A stretch of 64,000 nt of DNA from Solimonas sp. (GCA_030149365.1 JASBRP010000017.1:1-64000), one strand, 5' to 3'. Numbered from the stretch's first letter, positions 10,379 through 18,480 are shown. The notes: a model not told the origin generated them from the sequence alone. Numbers and translations: made by a program.

Positions 10379-11587
10379 TTACTTCAGCTCCGCCGATGTC
10401 TTGCCCAACAGGCGCCGCGCGATGATCAGCAACTGGATTTGCTGCGTGCCTTCGAAGATGTCGAGGATCTTCGAGTCGCGCGCCCACTTCTCCAGCAGCT
10501 CGCCCTCGCCGTATCCCTGGCTGCCGCAGAGCTCCACGCACTTCAGCGCGATATCCACGCAGCTCCTGCCGGCCTTGGCCTTCGCCATGGAAGCCTGCAG
10601 GGAATTCGGCTTGCGGTTGTCCGCCATCCATGCTGCCTGCAGCGTCAGCAGGCGGGCGGCCTCGTAGTCGGCCTCCATCGCCATGAACTGCGCCGCGGCG
10701 GCGGTCTGGACGGACGCCGGCCTGTTGTAGTCGATGACGATACCGGCCGTTTCGAGGATTTTCCTCGTCTCTTCGAGGCAGGCGCGGGCCAGGCCGACGG
10801 CCATGGCCGCCACCAGGGGACGGGTGTTGTCGAAGGTCTGCATGACCCCGGCAAAGCCCTTCTCGACGTTGATCTCGGGGTCGCCCAGCAGGTTGTCCTG
10901 GTGCACGCGGCAATCGCGCAGCGCGAACTGCACGGTGTCGGAGGCGCGGATGCCGAGCTTGTGTTCCAGGCGCACCAGTTCCAGGCCCGGGGTGCCCTTC
11001 TCCACCACGAAGGACTTCACCGCGGCGCGGCCGATGTTCTTGTCCAGCGTGGCCCAGACCACCACCAGGTCGGCGCGCTCGCCGCTGGTGACGAAGATCT
11101 TGTCGCCATTGAGCACGTAGTGGTCGCCGTCCTTGGTCGCCGTGGTGCGGATGGCGGCGGAGTCGGAGCCACAGTGCGGCTCGGTGATCGCCATGGCGGC
11201 CCAGCGGCCGGCGAAGCGCTTGAGCTGCTCGTCGTTGGCCACCGAGGCGATGGCGGAGTTGCCCAGGCCCTGGCGTGGCATGGTCAGCAGGAAGCCGACG
11301 TCGCCCCAGCACAGCTCCATGGTGCCCAGCGCGGTGGACATGTTGCTGCTGTTGCGGTTGCCCTGGTCCTGCACCGCATCGCGGCGCACGCCGGCTGCGC
11401 CGGCACCCTCGCCGGCACCGCTGGCGTTCATGCCGTCGAGCAGCGCGCCGAGGATGTCCAGCTCCTTGGGGTATTCGTGCTCGGCGAGGTCGTACTTGCG
11501 CGAGTTGGGCCGGAAGATTTCACGGGCCACCTGCTGCGCCTGGGACACCAGGCCGCGGAACTTCTTGGGGTTCTCGAGATTGATCAT
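10379..11587 (-). CDS. Acyl-CoA dehydrogenase
   Basis: 402 aa FAD-dependent acyl-CoA dehydrogenase, which introduces the alpha,beta double bond into acyl-CoA and passes electrons to ETF. The middle domain has AITEPHCGSDSAAIRTTATK and LNGDKIFVTSGERADLVVV; the C-terminal helical domain ends ILDIFEGTQQIQLLIIARRL, with the catalytic Glu in FEGT. It is the last gene of a minus-strand operon with a second dehydrogenase (19-bp gap) and a SRPBCC protein. The N-terminal domain carries a Gly/Ala-rich loop (GAGEGAGAAG) that is unusual. Adjacent dehydrogenase pairs sometimes form heteromers, as in steroid side-chain degradation; that is inference here, and the substrate is unknown. Confidence 0.9.
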   Translation of the reverse strand: MINLENPKKFRGLVSQAQQVAREIFRPNSRKYDLAEHEYPKELDILGALLDGMNASGAGEGAGAAGVRRDAVQDQGNRNSSNMSTALGTMELCWGDVGFLLTMPRQGLGNSAIASVANDEQLKRFAGRWAAMAITEPHCGSDSAAIRTTATKDGDHYVLNGDKIFVTSGERADLVVVWATLDKNIGRAAVKSFVVEKGTPGLELVRLEHKLGIRASDTVQFALRDCRVHQDNLLGDPEINVEKGFAGVMQTFDNTRPLVAAMAVGLARACLEETRKILETAGIVIDYNRPASVQTAAAAQFMAMEADYEAARLLTLQAAWMADNRKPNSLQASMAKAKAGRSCVDIALKCVELCGSQGYGEGELLEKWARDSKILDIFEGTQQIQLLIIARRLLGKTSAELK

Positions 11588-11606
11588 TGTCTTGTTCCGA
11601 GTGGCG

Positions 11607-12926
11607 TCAGAGGAGCAAACCGCCTTCCATGATCCCCACCGCGCGCAGGTCGCGGTACCAGCGCTCCACCGGGTGCTCCTTGACGAAGCCGTGGCCGCCC
11701 AGCAGCTGCACGGCGTCGGCGCCGATCACCGCGCCTTTGTCGGCGCAGAGCCGGCGCGCCAGTGCCGCTTGCTGCACGAAAGGCTTGCCGGCGGCGGCCA
11801 GCGCGGCGGCGCGCCAGGTCAGCAGGCGCATGCCCTCGGCCTCGATGGCGATGTTGGAGATATTGAAGGCCACGGCCTGGCGGTGGCTGATCGGCTCACC
11901 GAAAGCCACGCGCTCGTTGCAGTAGGGCACCAGGTAATCCAGCGCCGCCTGCGCGGTGCCCACCGACAGCGCGCACCAGGCCAGGCGGCTGCGGGCGATG
12001 AAGTTCTCATAGGAGAAGTCGCCCTCGCCGCCGCCCAGCAGCGCGCTGGCGCCGAGCTGCACGTTGTCGAAGCGCACGCGCGCGGTGGACGCGGCGCGCA
12101 GGCCCATGGCGGGCTCGGCGGTGATGCTGATGCCCTTGCTGCCGGACTCGACGATGAACAGCGCCGGACCGTGCGGGGTGCTGGCCGCCACCAGGAACAG
12201 CTCGGCGCTGGCCGCCATCGGCACCAGCGACTTCTCGCCGCTCAGCACGTAGCCGCCGGCATCGGTGCGCTTGGCAGCCGTGGACAGCTTGAAGGGATCG
12301 AACAGCGGGCGCGGCTCCAGCACGGCGATGGCCGAAACCGGCGCCTTCTCGTCGGTGAAGGCCGGCAGGTAGGTGGCCTGCTGCTGCGCCGTGCCCCACT
12401 CCGCCAGGGCCACGGCCACGCCCACCGGGGCGAGGCAGGCCACGGCCATGCCGAGGTCGCCATGGGCCAGGGCTTCGGCGATCAGCGCATTGGTGACCAC
12501 CGAGCGCTCGCTGCCGGCGGCGCCGCCCAGCTGTTCCGGCACCTGCATGGAGCCGATGCCCAACTCGGCCGCGGCGGCCAGCAGGTCCTTCGGCGTTGCG
12601 CAAGCCGTATCGGCGGCCTGCGCGCCCGGACGCAGCTGCTCGGCGGCAAAGCCCGCGACGGTGTCGCGGATCATCTGCTGCTCGTCGCTGGGCGTCAGGT
12701 CGAACAGGTCACCGCCGGCGGCGCCGGGGCGCAGCGCCTTGTTCGGGCGCGGCGCGCTCTTGAACTGGCGGCTGACGGTGCCGATCAGGCGGAAGCCGGT
12801 GGAGGTCGCACCGCGAATCACGGCGGTGGCGGCCTTGCGGGTCTTGGGGTCATCCAGCATCGCCGAACCGCCGAGGCGGTTGAGGATCTTCAGCCCGAAG
12901 CCCATCAGGTTCTGGGTTGCGCTCAT
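11607..12926 (-). CDS. Acyl-CoA dehydrogenase-like protein with short C-terminus
   Basis: 439 aa. An N-terminal extension of about 70 residues precedes the dehydrogenase fold. The fold begins near LTPSDEQQMIRDTVAGFAAE and continues through YVLSGEKSLVPMAASAELFL, RLAWCALSVGTAQAALDYLV and QLLGGHGFVKEHPVERWYRD. It ends LRAVGIMEGGLLL, so the chain stops about five residues after the expected catalytic Glu (EGG rather than EGT), and the usual last helix is missing. It may be a partner subunit of the following dehydrogenase rather than an independent enzyme; this is inference. It shares the operon with that gene and the SRPBCC gene. Confidence 0.82.
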   Translation of the reverse strand: MSATQNLMGFGLKILNRLGGSAMLDDPKTRKAATAVIRGATSTGFRLIGTVSRQFKSAPRPNKALRPGAAGGDLFDLTPSDEQQMIRDTVAGFAAEQLRPGAQAADTACATPKDLLAAAAELGIGSMQVPEQLGGAAGSERSVVTNALIAEALAHGDLGMAVACLAPVGVAVALAEWGTAQQQATYLPAFTDEKAPVSAIAVLEPRPLFDPFKLSTAAKRTDAGGYVLSGEKSLVPMAASAELFLVAASTPHGPALFIVESGSKGISITAEPAMGLRAASTARVRFDNVQLGASALLGGGEGDFSYENFIARSRLAWCALSVGTAQAALDYLVPYCNERVAFGEPISHRQAVAFNISNIAIEAEGMRLLTWRAAALAAAGKPFVQQAALARRLCADKGAVIGADAVQLLGGHGFVKEHPVERWYRDLRAVGIMEGGLLL

Positions 12927-12956
12927 GTTTTTTCTTGTCTTCGTGGGGAAGGAATG

Positions 12957-13454
12957 TCAGACGCGGTCGGTGGCCGGCAGCGGGCGCCCGACGATGGCCT
13001 CGCCAGTGCGCTGCAGGAAGTTGTCCACCAGGTAGATGAAGCGGCCCTGGATGAAGGGCGGCGCCACCAGGCGATACATCAGCGGCACCGGCACGTCGCG
13101 CAGCTCGCCCTGCATCTCCACGATCAGGCGCGTCTGGCCGCCGAGATCCTTCAGGCGGAAGCGGCCTTCCAGGGTGGCGTTACCGTGCTTGGGGATCGCG
13201 GTCCAGCGGATCTCGCCCTGCTCTGTGTCGATCTCGTACTGCGCGGCATAGCTCACCTCGTGCGAGATGTTGACGATGCGCGAGCCGATCGACTTCATCT
13301 CCCACAGGTAGCTGTTCTTCTTGCGCAGCTTGGTCAGCTTGCGCAGGCGCGGGAAGCGGCGGATGGTGCCCTCCACGTCTTTCAGCAGGGGCAGCAGTTG
13401 CTCGTAGGGCGCGGGCACGTTGAGGCCGCGCTTGATCTGGATTCCGACTTTCAT
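12957..13454 (-). CDS. SRPBCC-fold (START/cyclase-like) protein
   Basis: 165 aa. The pattern is a helix-grip fold: beta start (MKVGIQIKRGLNVPAPYEQL), an aromatic-bearing core (NSYLWEMKSIGSR, YEIDTEQGEIRWTAIP), a strand run (NATLEGRFRLKDLGGQTRLI) and a long C-terminal helix region (FIQGRFIYLVDNFLQRTGEA). Such proteins bind hydrophobic ligands. It is the first gene of the operon with the two dehydrogenases, suggesting a lipid-binding or carrier role; no enzymatic function can be claimed. No promoter was recognised in the 195 bp upstream. Confidence 0.7.
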   Translation of the reverse strand: MKVGIQIKRGLNVPAPYEQLLPLLKDVEGTIRRFPRLRKLTKLRKKNSYLWEMKSIGSRIVNISHEVSYAAQYEIDTEQGEIRWTAIPKHGNATLEGRFRLKDLGGQTRLIVEMQGELRDVPVPLMYRLVAPPFIQGRFIYLVDNFLQRTGEAIVGRPLPATDRV

Positions 13455-13649
13455 GGGTCGCAGCGGGTCGATGATGAGCCGCTAGAGTGCAGTGCGCGCG
13501 TGCCCCTGACCTTGGCCTGCGGATGCGCCCGCCATGGCGCGATAGTCAATCTGCTGTTCTATTGCAGTGCAGCATCAATGCCGCCCTACAACGTGGCCAG
13601 CAAACCTCCCACGGCGATGGCGCATTTCCGGCCGCTGGCGCCAAGGCGC

Positions 13650-14354
13650 TCAGCCCGCGTGCAATTCCTGCTGGCGCAGCAGTGCACGCAGCGCTTCGGG
13701 CTGGCGCAGGATCAGCGTGTTGTACTTCATCGCGATCCAGCCGCGGCCTTCCCAGGCCTTGAGCTCCTTGCTGAGGCTCTGGCGCGAGGTGACCAGCATG
13801 TCGGCCAGCAACTGCTGCGGCAGGCGCAGGTCGATGCGGATACCCGTCCCCTCCGCCTCGCCGTATTGCGCGGCCAGTTCCAGCAGGCGCTTGGCCAGCC
13901 GCGCCGGCAGCGGCAGCGTGGCCAGATCGCCGTAGTAGGACACCGACAGGCGCATGGCGATGGCCAGCCGCCGGGCGAAGTGCCGGTACAGCGTCGGCTC
14001 CTGCTCCAGCAGCGCCTCCAGCAAGCGGCGCGGCACCACCCGCACCTCGGCCTCGCCCACGGCCTGGGCGTCGGAGCCGTGCGGCTGCCCGTCGAGCAGC
14101 GGCACCTCGCCCAGCCAGTCGCCCGGCCCGACGTGGGCGATGGTGTACTCGCGGGCACCGAGCGTGGCGCCCAGGCGCAGGCGGCCGCGCTGTACCCGGT
14201 AGAACCCTTCCGCCGCATCGCCGACACGGTAGAGATACTCCGTGGGCTTGAGCAGCCGTGACGAGGCCAGCGCCTCCAGCCGCGCCGCCAGGTCCGCGGG
14301 CATGTCGCGGAACCAGTAGCTGGGCAGCAGGGCCGGGGTGTCGGTGGGTGTCAT
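13650..14354 (-). CDS. Crp/Fnr-family transcriptional regulator
   Basis: 234 aa from ATG 14354. A longer in-frame TTG start (14390) falls inside a perfect palindrome and is unlikely. Residues about 15-130 are a cNMP-type beta-roll (RVGDAAEGFYRVQRGRLRLG, IAHVGPGDWLGEVPLLDGQP), but the Arg-Ser pair that binds cAMP in CRP is replaced by PHGSDA, so cAMP is probably not the ligand. The C-terminal winged helix has LPQQLLADMLVTSRQSLSKE as HTH. It lies divergently to the AMP-ligase operon and upstream of the dehydrogenase operon, so local control is likely. The palindrome at 14384-14401 is the best operator candidate. Confidence 0.85.
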   Translation of the reverse strand: MTPTDTPALLPSYWFRDMPADLAARLEALASSRLLKPTEYLYRVGDAAEGFYRVQRGRLRLGATLGAREYTIAHVGPGDWLGEVPLLDGQPHGSDAQAVGEAEVRVVPRRLLEALLEQEPTLYRHFARRLAIAMRLSVSYYGDLATLPLPARLAKRLLELAAQYGEAEGTGIRIDLRLPQQLLADMLVTSRQSLSKELKAWEGRGWIAMKYNTLILRQPEALRALLRQQELHAG

Positions 14355-14383
14355 GGTGCTGGCATGCGGAGGTAATGAGGATT

Positions 14384-14427
14384 CTGTCAAAGCCTTGACA
14401 GATTTTGCCCCAGGCCTGGCCTAGATT
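14384..14427 (+). promoter_or_regulatory. Class II Crp/Fnr-type promoter of the AMP-ligase operon
   Basis: CTGTCAA-agcc-TTGACAG (14384-14401) is a perfect 7-4-7 palindrome centred at 14392.5. A -10 box TAGATT lies at 14422-14427, predicting a start near 14434, which puts the palindrome centre at -41.5. No separate -35 at the normal distance is visible, as expected for activator-dependent class II promoters. The TTGACA in the right arm is 21 bp from the -10 box, too far to act as -35. Confidence 0.6.
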
Positions 14428-14470
14428 GCCGGGCTGGGCCGCGGCCCGCCACTGCCGCAGGAGAAGAGCC

Positions 14471-16165
14471 ATTTCCACCGTACCCGCCGAATACGCCCTG
14501 CCCACCGATCACTGCCTGCCGCTGCAATGCATCTGGCGCTGGGAAGAGCATCGCGCGCAGCAGGTCTTCCTGACCCAGCCGGTGGGCGGGCGCGTGCACG
14601 AATACACCTGGGCCCGGGCCGTCGGCGAAGCACGCCGCGTCGCCGCCTGGCTGCAGGCACAGGGCTACGAGCCGGGCTCGCGCATCGCCATCATGTCCAA
14701 GAACTGCGCGCACTGGATCATGGCGGACTTCGCCATCTGGATGGCGGGCTACGTCTCCGTGCCGCTGTACCCCACGCTGACTGCCGAATCCGTGCGCCAG
14801 GTGCTGGAACACAGCGGCAGCCGCGCGGTCTTCGCCGGCAAGCTCGACGCCTGGGAGACGATGCTGCGCGGCATCCCCGAGGGCGTGCAGCGTCTCTCCT
14901 TCCCCTACTCGCCGCCCAACGACTTCCCCACCTGGGACGATATCGTCGCCCGCACCGAACCGCTGCCGGGCCATCCGACGCGGCCGGCGCCAGACCTGGC
15001 GACGATCATGTACACCTCCGGCACCACCGGCAGCCCGAAGGGCGTGATGCACAGCTTCGCCACGCTGGGCTGGATGGGCGACATGGCCGCGCGCAGCAAC
15101 GGCATCAGCGCCAGCGACCGCATGCTGTCCTACCTGCCACTGTCGCATGCTGCCGAGCGCTCGGCCGTGCAGATGCCGGCGATCCGCACCGGCATGCCGC
15201 TGTTCTTCGGCGAGTCGCTGGACAGCTTCCTCAGCGACCTGCGCCGCGCCCGCCCCACCATCTTCATCTCCGTGCCGCGCCTGTGGGTGAAGTTCCAGCA
15301 GGGCGTCAGCAGCAAGCTGCCGGAGCAGCGGCTACGCCGCCTGCTGCGCGTGCCGGTGCTGGGCCGCGTGCTGCGCCGCCGGATCCTGGGCCAGTTGGGC
15401 CTGGACTCCGTGCGCATGGCTGGCAGCGGCGCGGCGCCGCTGCCCGAGGGCACCATGAACTGGTATCGGGCGCTGGGCCTGGAACTGCTGGAGGGCTACG
15501 GCATGACCGAGTTCTTCGGCCTGACCCACATGTGCCGTCCCGGCGAAGTGCGCGTGGGCTACGTCGGCCAGGTCATGCAGGACGTGGAATGCCGCCTGTC
15601 GCGCGAGGGCGAGGTGCTGGTGCGCAGCCCGGGCAACACCCTGGGCTACTATCGGGACGAGGCCAAGACCCGGGAGCTGTTCACCGAGGACGGCTACATC
15701 CGCACCGGCGACAAGGGCGCCATCGACGAACAGGGCCGCCTGCGCATCACCGGGCGCCTGAAGGAGCTGTTCAAGACCGCCAAGGGCAAGTTCGTGGCGC
15801 CGGCGCCGATCGAGAACCGCCTCACCGAGTTCGCCGACGTGGAGGCCTGCTGCGTCACCGGCGGCGCCTACCAGGGCCAGCCCTGTGCCCTGCTGATGCT
15901 CTCGCCCGAAGCGCGCCAGCGCAGCGCCGACCCACAATGGCGCGCGCAGATGGGCCGCGACCTGGCCCGGAAACTGGAAGCGGTCAATGCCAGCCTGGAC
16001 GACCACGAACAACTGGACTTCGTCACCGTGGTTACGGAAGAGTGGAACATCGATAACGGCTTCCTCACGCCGACCCTCAAGATCAAGCGCAACATCATCG
16101 AAGACGTCTACGGACCGCGGCTGGACGCCTGGTATGCCCAGCGCCAGCCGGTGGTCTGGGCCTGA
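14471..16165 (+). CDS. AMP-dependent acyl-CoA synthetase, probable ATT start
   Basis: 564 aa from ATT 14471. It activates a carboxylic acid to acyl-CoA through an acyl-AMP intermediate. The P-loop-like motif is TIMYTSGTTGSPKGVMHS; further signatures are GYGMTEFFGL, YIRTGDKGAID, RLRITGRLKELFKTAKGKFV and NGFLTPTLKIKR with the C-terminal Lys. No ATG or GTG exists near the N-terminus. ATT 14471 has AGGAG at seven bases and gives STVPAEYALPTDHCLP as the next residues. A TTG at 14405 lies upstream of the predicted transcription start and lacks an SD sequence. The MaoC and thiolase-like genes follow closely. The family resembles bacterial long-chain ligases; substrate unknown. Confidence 0.88.
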   Translation: MSTVPAEYALPTDHCLPLQCIWRWEEHRAQQVFLTQPVGGRVHEYTWARAVGEARRVAAWLQAQGYEPGSRIAIMSKNCAHWIMADFAIWMAGYVSVPLYPTLTAESVRQVLEHSGSRAVFAGKLDAWETMLRGIPEGVQRLSFPYSPPNDFPTWDDIVARTEPLPGHPTRPAPDLATIMYTSGTTGSPKGVMHSFATLGWMGDMAARSNGISASDRMLSYLPLSHAAERSAVQMPAIRTGMPLFFGESLDSFLSDLRRARPTIFISVPRLWVKFQQGVSSKLPEQRLRRLLRVPVLGRVLRRRILGQLGLDSVRMAGSGAAPLPEGTMNWYRALGLELLEGYGMTEFFGLTHMCRPGEVRVGYVGQVMQDVECRLSREGEVLVRSPGNTLGYYRDEAKTRELFTEDGYIRTGDKGAIDEQGRLRITGRLKELFKTAKGKFVAPAPIENRLTEFADVEACCVTGGAYQGQPCALLMLSPEARQRSADPQWRAQMGRDLARKLEAVNASLDDHEQLDFVTVVTEEWNIDNGFLTPTLKIKRNIIEDVYGPRLDAWYAQRQPVVWA

Positions 16166-16181
16166 CCGCAAAGGATTTCAC

Positions 16182-17060
16182 ATGAGCAACGATGTCCCGC
16201 TGTCCCTCGCCCGCGAGCAGATCCCCACCCTGGTGACCTCCTTCGGAGTCGCGCTGCGCTCCATGAGCCCGCTGACGCGGCCCAGCCGCCTGCCGGAAAA
16301 TCCGCGCGTGCTCACCGCACGCTTCACCGCGCCCTCGCAGCGCCTTGTGGATCACTACGCCGCCTGGTCGGGCGCCCCGCCGGCGCGCTACCGCGACAGC
16401 CTGCCACCGCACTTCTGCAGCCATTGGGCCTTCTCCATGCTGGCGCGCGTCGGCGGCCAGGCGCCCTACAACGTCACCGAGATCCTCAACCAGGGCCTGC
16501 GCCTGCAACTGAAGGCACCGCTGCCGCGCGGCGAGGACCTGCTGCTGCGCGGGCATCTCGAAGACGTCTCGGAAGACGCGCAGCGCGTGCGCATCCATAC
16601 GCGCATCGTCGCCGGCTGGGCCCAGCAGCCCGAGGCGGTGATCGTGGACAGCTACGCCACCATCCCCAAGCGCGGCGCCGCCAAGGCCAAGCCCGCGGCG
16701 CGGGTGGAGCCGGAGTACGAGACCATCGGCGAGTGGTCCGTCGGCGCCGACGACGGCCTCAAGTTCGGCCTGCTGACCGGCGACTTCAATCCCATCCACA
16801 CCTTCTGGCCGCTGGCACGGCGTTCCAAGTTCCGCGGCTGCATCCTCCATGGCTTCGGCATGGTGGCGCGCACCTGGGAAAAGCTGGCCGACGCGGGGCA
16901 GGAGATCGCCGACATCGACCTGCGCTTCATTCGCCCGCTGCCGCTGCCGCGCGAGGGCCTGCAGGTGCAACTGGCCGCGCCGGACGCAGATGGCCGCCGC
17001 ACCTTCCGCCTGCAGGGTCGCGACGGCTCCACCCACCTCGCCGGCAGCTTTACCGGCTAA
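16182..17060 (+). CDS. MaoC-like (hotdog) dehydratase
   Basis: 292 aa with SD AAAGGA before ATG 16182. The C-terminal half holds the hydratase 2 motif: FGLLTGDFNPIHTFWPLARR with the catalytic Asp and His, then SKFRGCILHGFGMVARTWEK. The N-terminal half (residues about 40-150, YRDSLPPHFCSHWAFSMLAR...) looks like a second, degenerate hotdog repeat, as in fungal-type and steroid-pathway two-domain MaoC proteins. It would hydrate or dehydrate enoyl-CoA in the path begun by the ligase before it, 16 bp upstream. The thiolase-like gene follows after 32 bp. Confidence 0.85.
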   Translation: MSNDVPLSLAREQIPTLVTSFGVALRSMSPLTRPSRLPENPRVLTARFTAPSQRLVDHYAAWSGAPPARYRDSLPPHFCSHWAFSMLARVGGQAPYNVTEILNQGLRLQLKAPLPRGEDLLLRGHLEDVSEDAQRVRIHTRIVAGWAQQPEAVIVDSYATIPKRGAAKAKPAARVEPEYETIGEWSVGADDGLKFGLLTGDFNPIHTFWPLARRSKFRGCILHGFGMVARTWEKLADAGQEIADIDLRFIRPLPLPREGLQVQLAAPDADGRRTFRLQGRDGSTHLAGSFTG

Positions 17061-17092
17061 AGTCCCCCAACTCCTTTCCTGATTCCCTCGCC

Positions 17093-18406
17093 ATGAGCAC
17101 TGCTTCCGAGAACCACGACCGCCTGCCGGTGATCCTGCGCGGCGCGCGCACGCCCTTCATGGAAACCGCCGGCGCCTACGCCCGGCTGATGAGCTACGAA
17201 CTGGGCGCACGCGCCATCGCCGGCCTGGTGGAGAAGACCGGCATCGACGCCGCGCGCGTCGACGTGGTGGCCATGGGCACCGTGGTGCACGAGGTGGAGA
17301 CCACCAACGTCGCGCGCGAGTGCATGCTCAATGCCGGCCTGCCCAGCACCATACCGGCCTTCACCTTGTCGATGGCGGGCCTGTCGCCCAACGTCGCCGT
17401 GGGCACGGTCTGCGACATGATCGCCCTGGGCCGCGCGGAACTGGCCATCGCCGGCGGCACCGAGACCTTCTCCGATCCGCCGCTGCGTGCCCGCCAGGCC
17501 CTGCGCCGCGGCCTGATGAAGCTGAACCAGGACCCTTCCGCGAAGAACGCCCTGCGCGTGCTGGGCAGCTTGCGCCCGCGCGACCTGCTGCCGGAGATGC
17601 CCTCGGCCAGCGACTACACCACCAAGATGACCATGGGCGCCTGCACCGAGGCCATGGTGAAGAAGTTCGGCGTGGCCCGGCAGGACAGCGACCGCTACGC
17701 CGCCCGCAGCCACGCCCTCGCCGTGCAGGCCTGGGAGCAGGGGCGCTACGCCGAGGACATCGTACCGATGCAGGTGCAGGGTCGTGACGAGCCGGTGACG
17801 CGCGACGATTCCATGCGCGCCGATACCAATGCCGACAAGCTCGCCCGCCTCAAGCCGGTGTTCGACCGCGAGAGCGGCATCGTCACCGCCGGCAATGCCT
17901 CGCGCCTGACCGACGGCGCCGGTGCCCTGCTGCTGTCCAGCCTCGGCGCCGCGCGGCGCCTCAAGCTGGAACCGCAGGCCGTGGTGCGCGACTACGTGCT
18001 GGCCGGCGTGGACGACCTGTTCAGCGAGATGCTGCTGGGCCCCGCCATGGCCATCCCCAAGCTGCTGCAGCGCAACGGCCTGGGCATGGACGACGTCGAC
18101 GTCTGGGAACTGCACGAGGCCTTCGCCTCGCAGATCCTCGCCAACCAGGCCTGCCTGGCCTCCGCCGAATTCGCCCGGGAGTACCACGGCCTGTCGCAGG
18201 CCTTCGGCGCCATCCCGGAAGACAAGCTCAACACTTGGGGCGGCTCCCTGGCCCTGGGCAACCCCTTCGCCGCCACCGGCGTGCGCCTGCTGACCACCGC
18301 CGCGCGCCGCCTGCAGCAGGAGAAGAAGCGCTACGCCGTGGTGTCGAGCTGCGCGGGTGGCGGACTGGGCGCAGCGATCCTGCTGGAGAACGCGGACCGG
18401 CTATGA
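17093..18406 (+). CDS. Thiolase-fold protein lacking the nucleophilic cysteine
   Basis: 437 aa, full length for the FadI/trifunctional-beta thiolase group. Alignment by eye to the group motif TMACISSNQA gives SMAGLSPNVA here, so the acyl-accepting Cys is Gly96. The GHPFGATG motif reads GNPFAATG, so its His is Asn390. HEAF (His341) and the C-terminal Cys420 in SSCAGGGLGA are kept, as are AIAGGTETFSD and GGSLAL. The frame is intact, with normal codon use and no decay. Standard Cys-dependent thiolysis or condensation therefore looks impossible; a lipid-transfer, scaffold or altered-chemistry role is inferred. It is last in the ligase-MaoC operon and is followed by a hairpin repeat. Confidence 0.88.
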   Translation: MSTASENHDRLPVILRGARTPFMETAGAYARLMSYELGARAIAGLVEKTGIDAARVDVVAMGTVVHEVETTNVARECMLNAGLPSTIPAFTLSMAGLSPNVAVGTVCDMIALGRAELAIAGGTETFSDPPLRARQALRRGLMKLNQDPSAKNALRVLGSLRPRDLLPEMPSASDYTTKMTMGACTEAMVKKFGVARQDSDRYAARSHALAVQAWEQGRYAEDIVPMQVQGRDEPVTRDDSMRADTNADKLARLKPVFDRESGIVTAGNASRLTDGAGALLLSSLGAARRLKLEPQAVVRDYVLAGVDDLFSEMLLGPAMAIPKLLQRNGLGMDDVDVWELHEAFASQILANQACLASAEFAREYHGLSQAFGAIPEDKLNTWGGSLALGNPFAATGVRLLTTAARRLQQEKKRYAVVSSCAGGGLGAAILLENADRL

Positions 18407-18416
18407 CTCACCAAGC

Positions 18417-18456
18417 CACTCCTTCTCCCCGCCTGCGGGGAGAAGGGCAGGAGTGA
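18417..18456. repeat. Hairpin repeat after the thiolase-like gene
   Basis: CCTTCTCCCC-gcctgc-GGGGAGAAGG (18421-18446) lies inside an outer CACTCC/GGAGTG pairing. It belongs to the same C/T-rich hairpin family as 10121 and 25620 and sits between convergent genes, where it could end transcription from both sides. Confidence 0.6.
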
Positions 18457-18480
18457 GGGGCGGGCTACCTTCGCCGCCCA

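Noticed and set aside
11607-12926. Second acyl-CoA dehydrogenase as a frameshifted pseudogene
   Set aside because: The frame is clean and the stop is genuine; only the C-terminus is short, with no sensible continuation seen in other frames.
11133-14261. 1042-codon plus-strand open frame
   Set aside because: It runs antisense to the two acyl-CoA dehydrogenases, the SRPBCC protein and the regulator, all with clear family motifs; its His/Gln/Gly/Ala-rich composition is the usual mirror of high-GC genes.
14355-14390. TTG 14390 as start of the Crp/Fnr regulator
   Set aside because: It lies inside the palindrome and adds residues unlike the family; ATG 14354 is preferred.
14395-14427. TTGACA (14395-14400) with TAGATT as an ordinary sigma-70 promoter
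   Set aside because: The spacing is 21 bp, too long; the TTGACA is better explained as the right arm of the palindrome.
14405-14470. TTG 14405 as start of the acyl-CoA synthetase
   Set aside because: No SD, Arg-rich leader, and it precedes the predicted transcription start.
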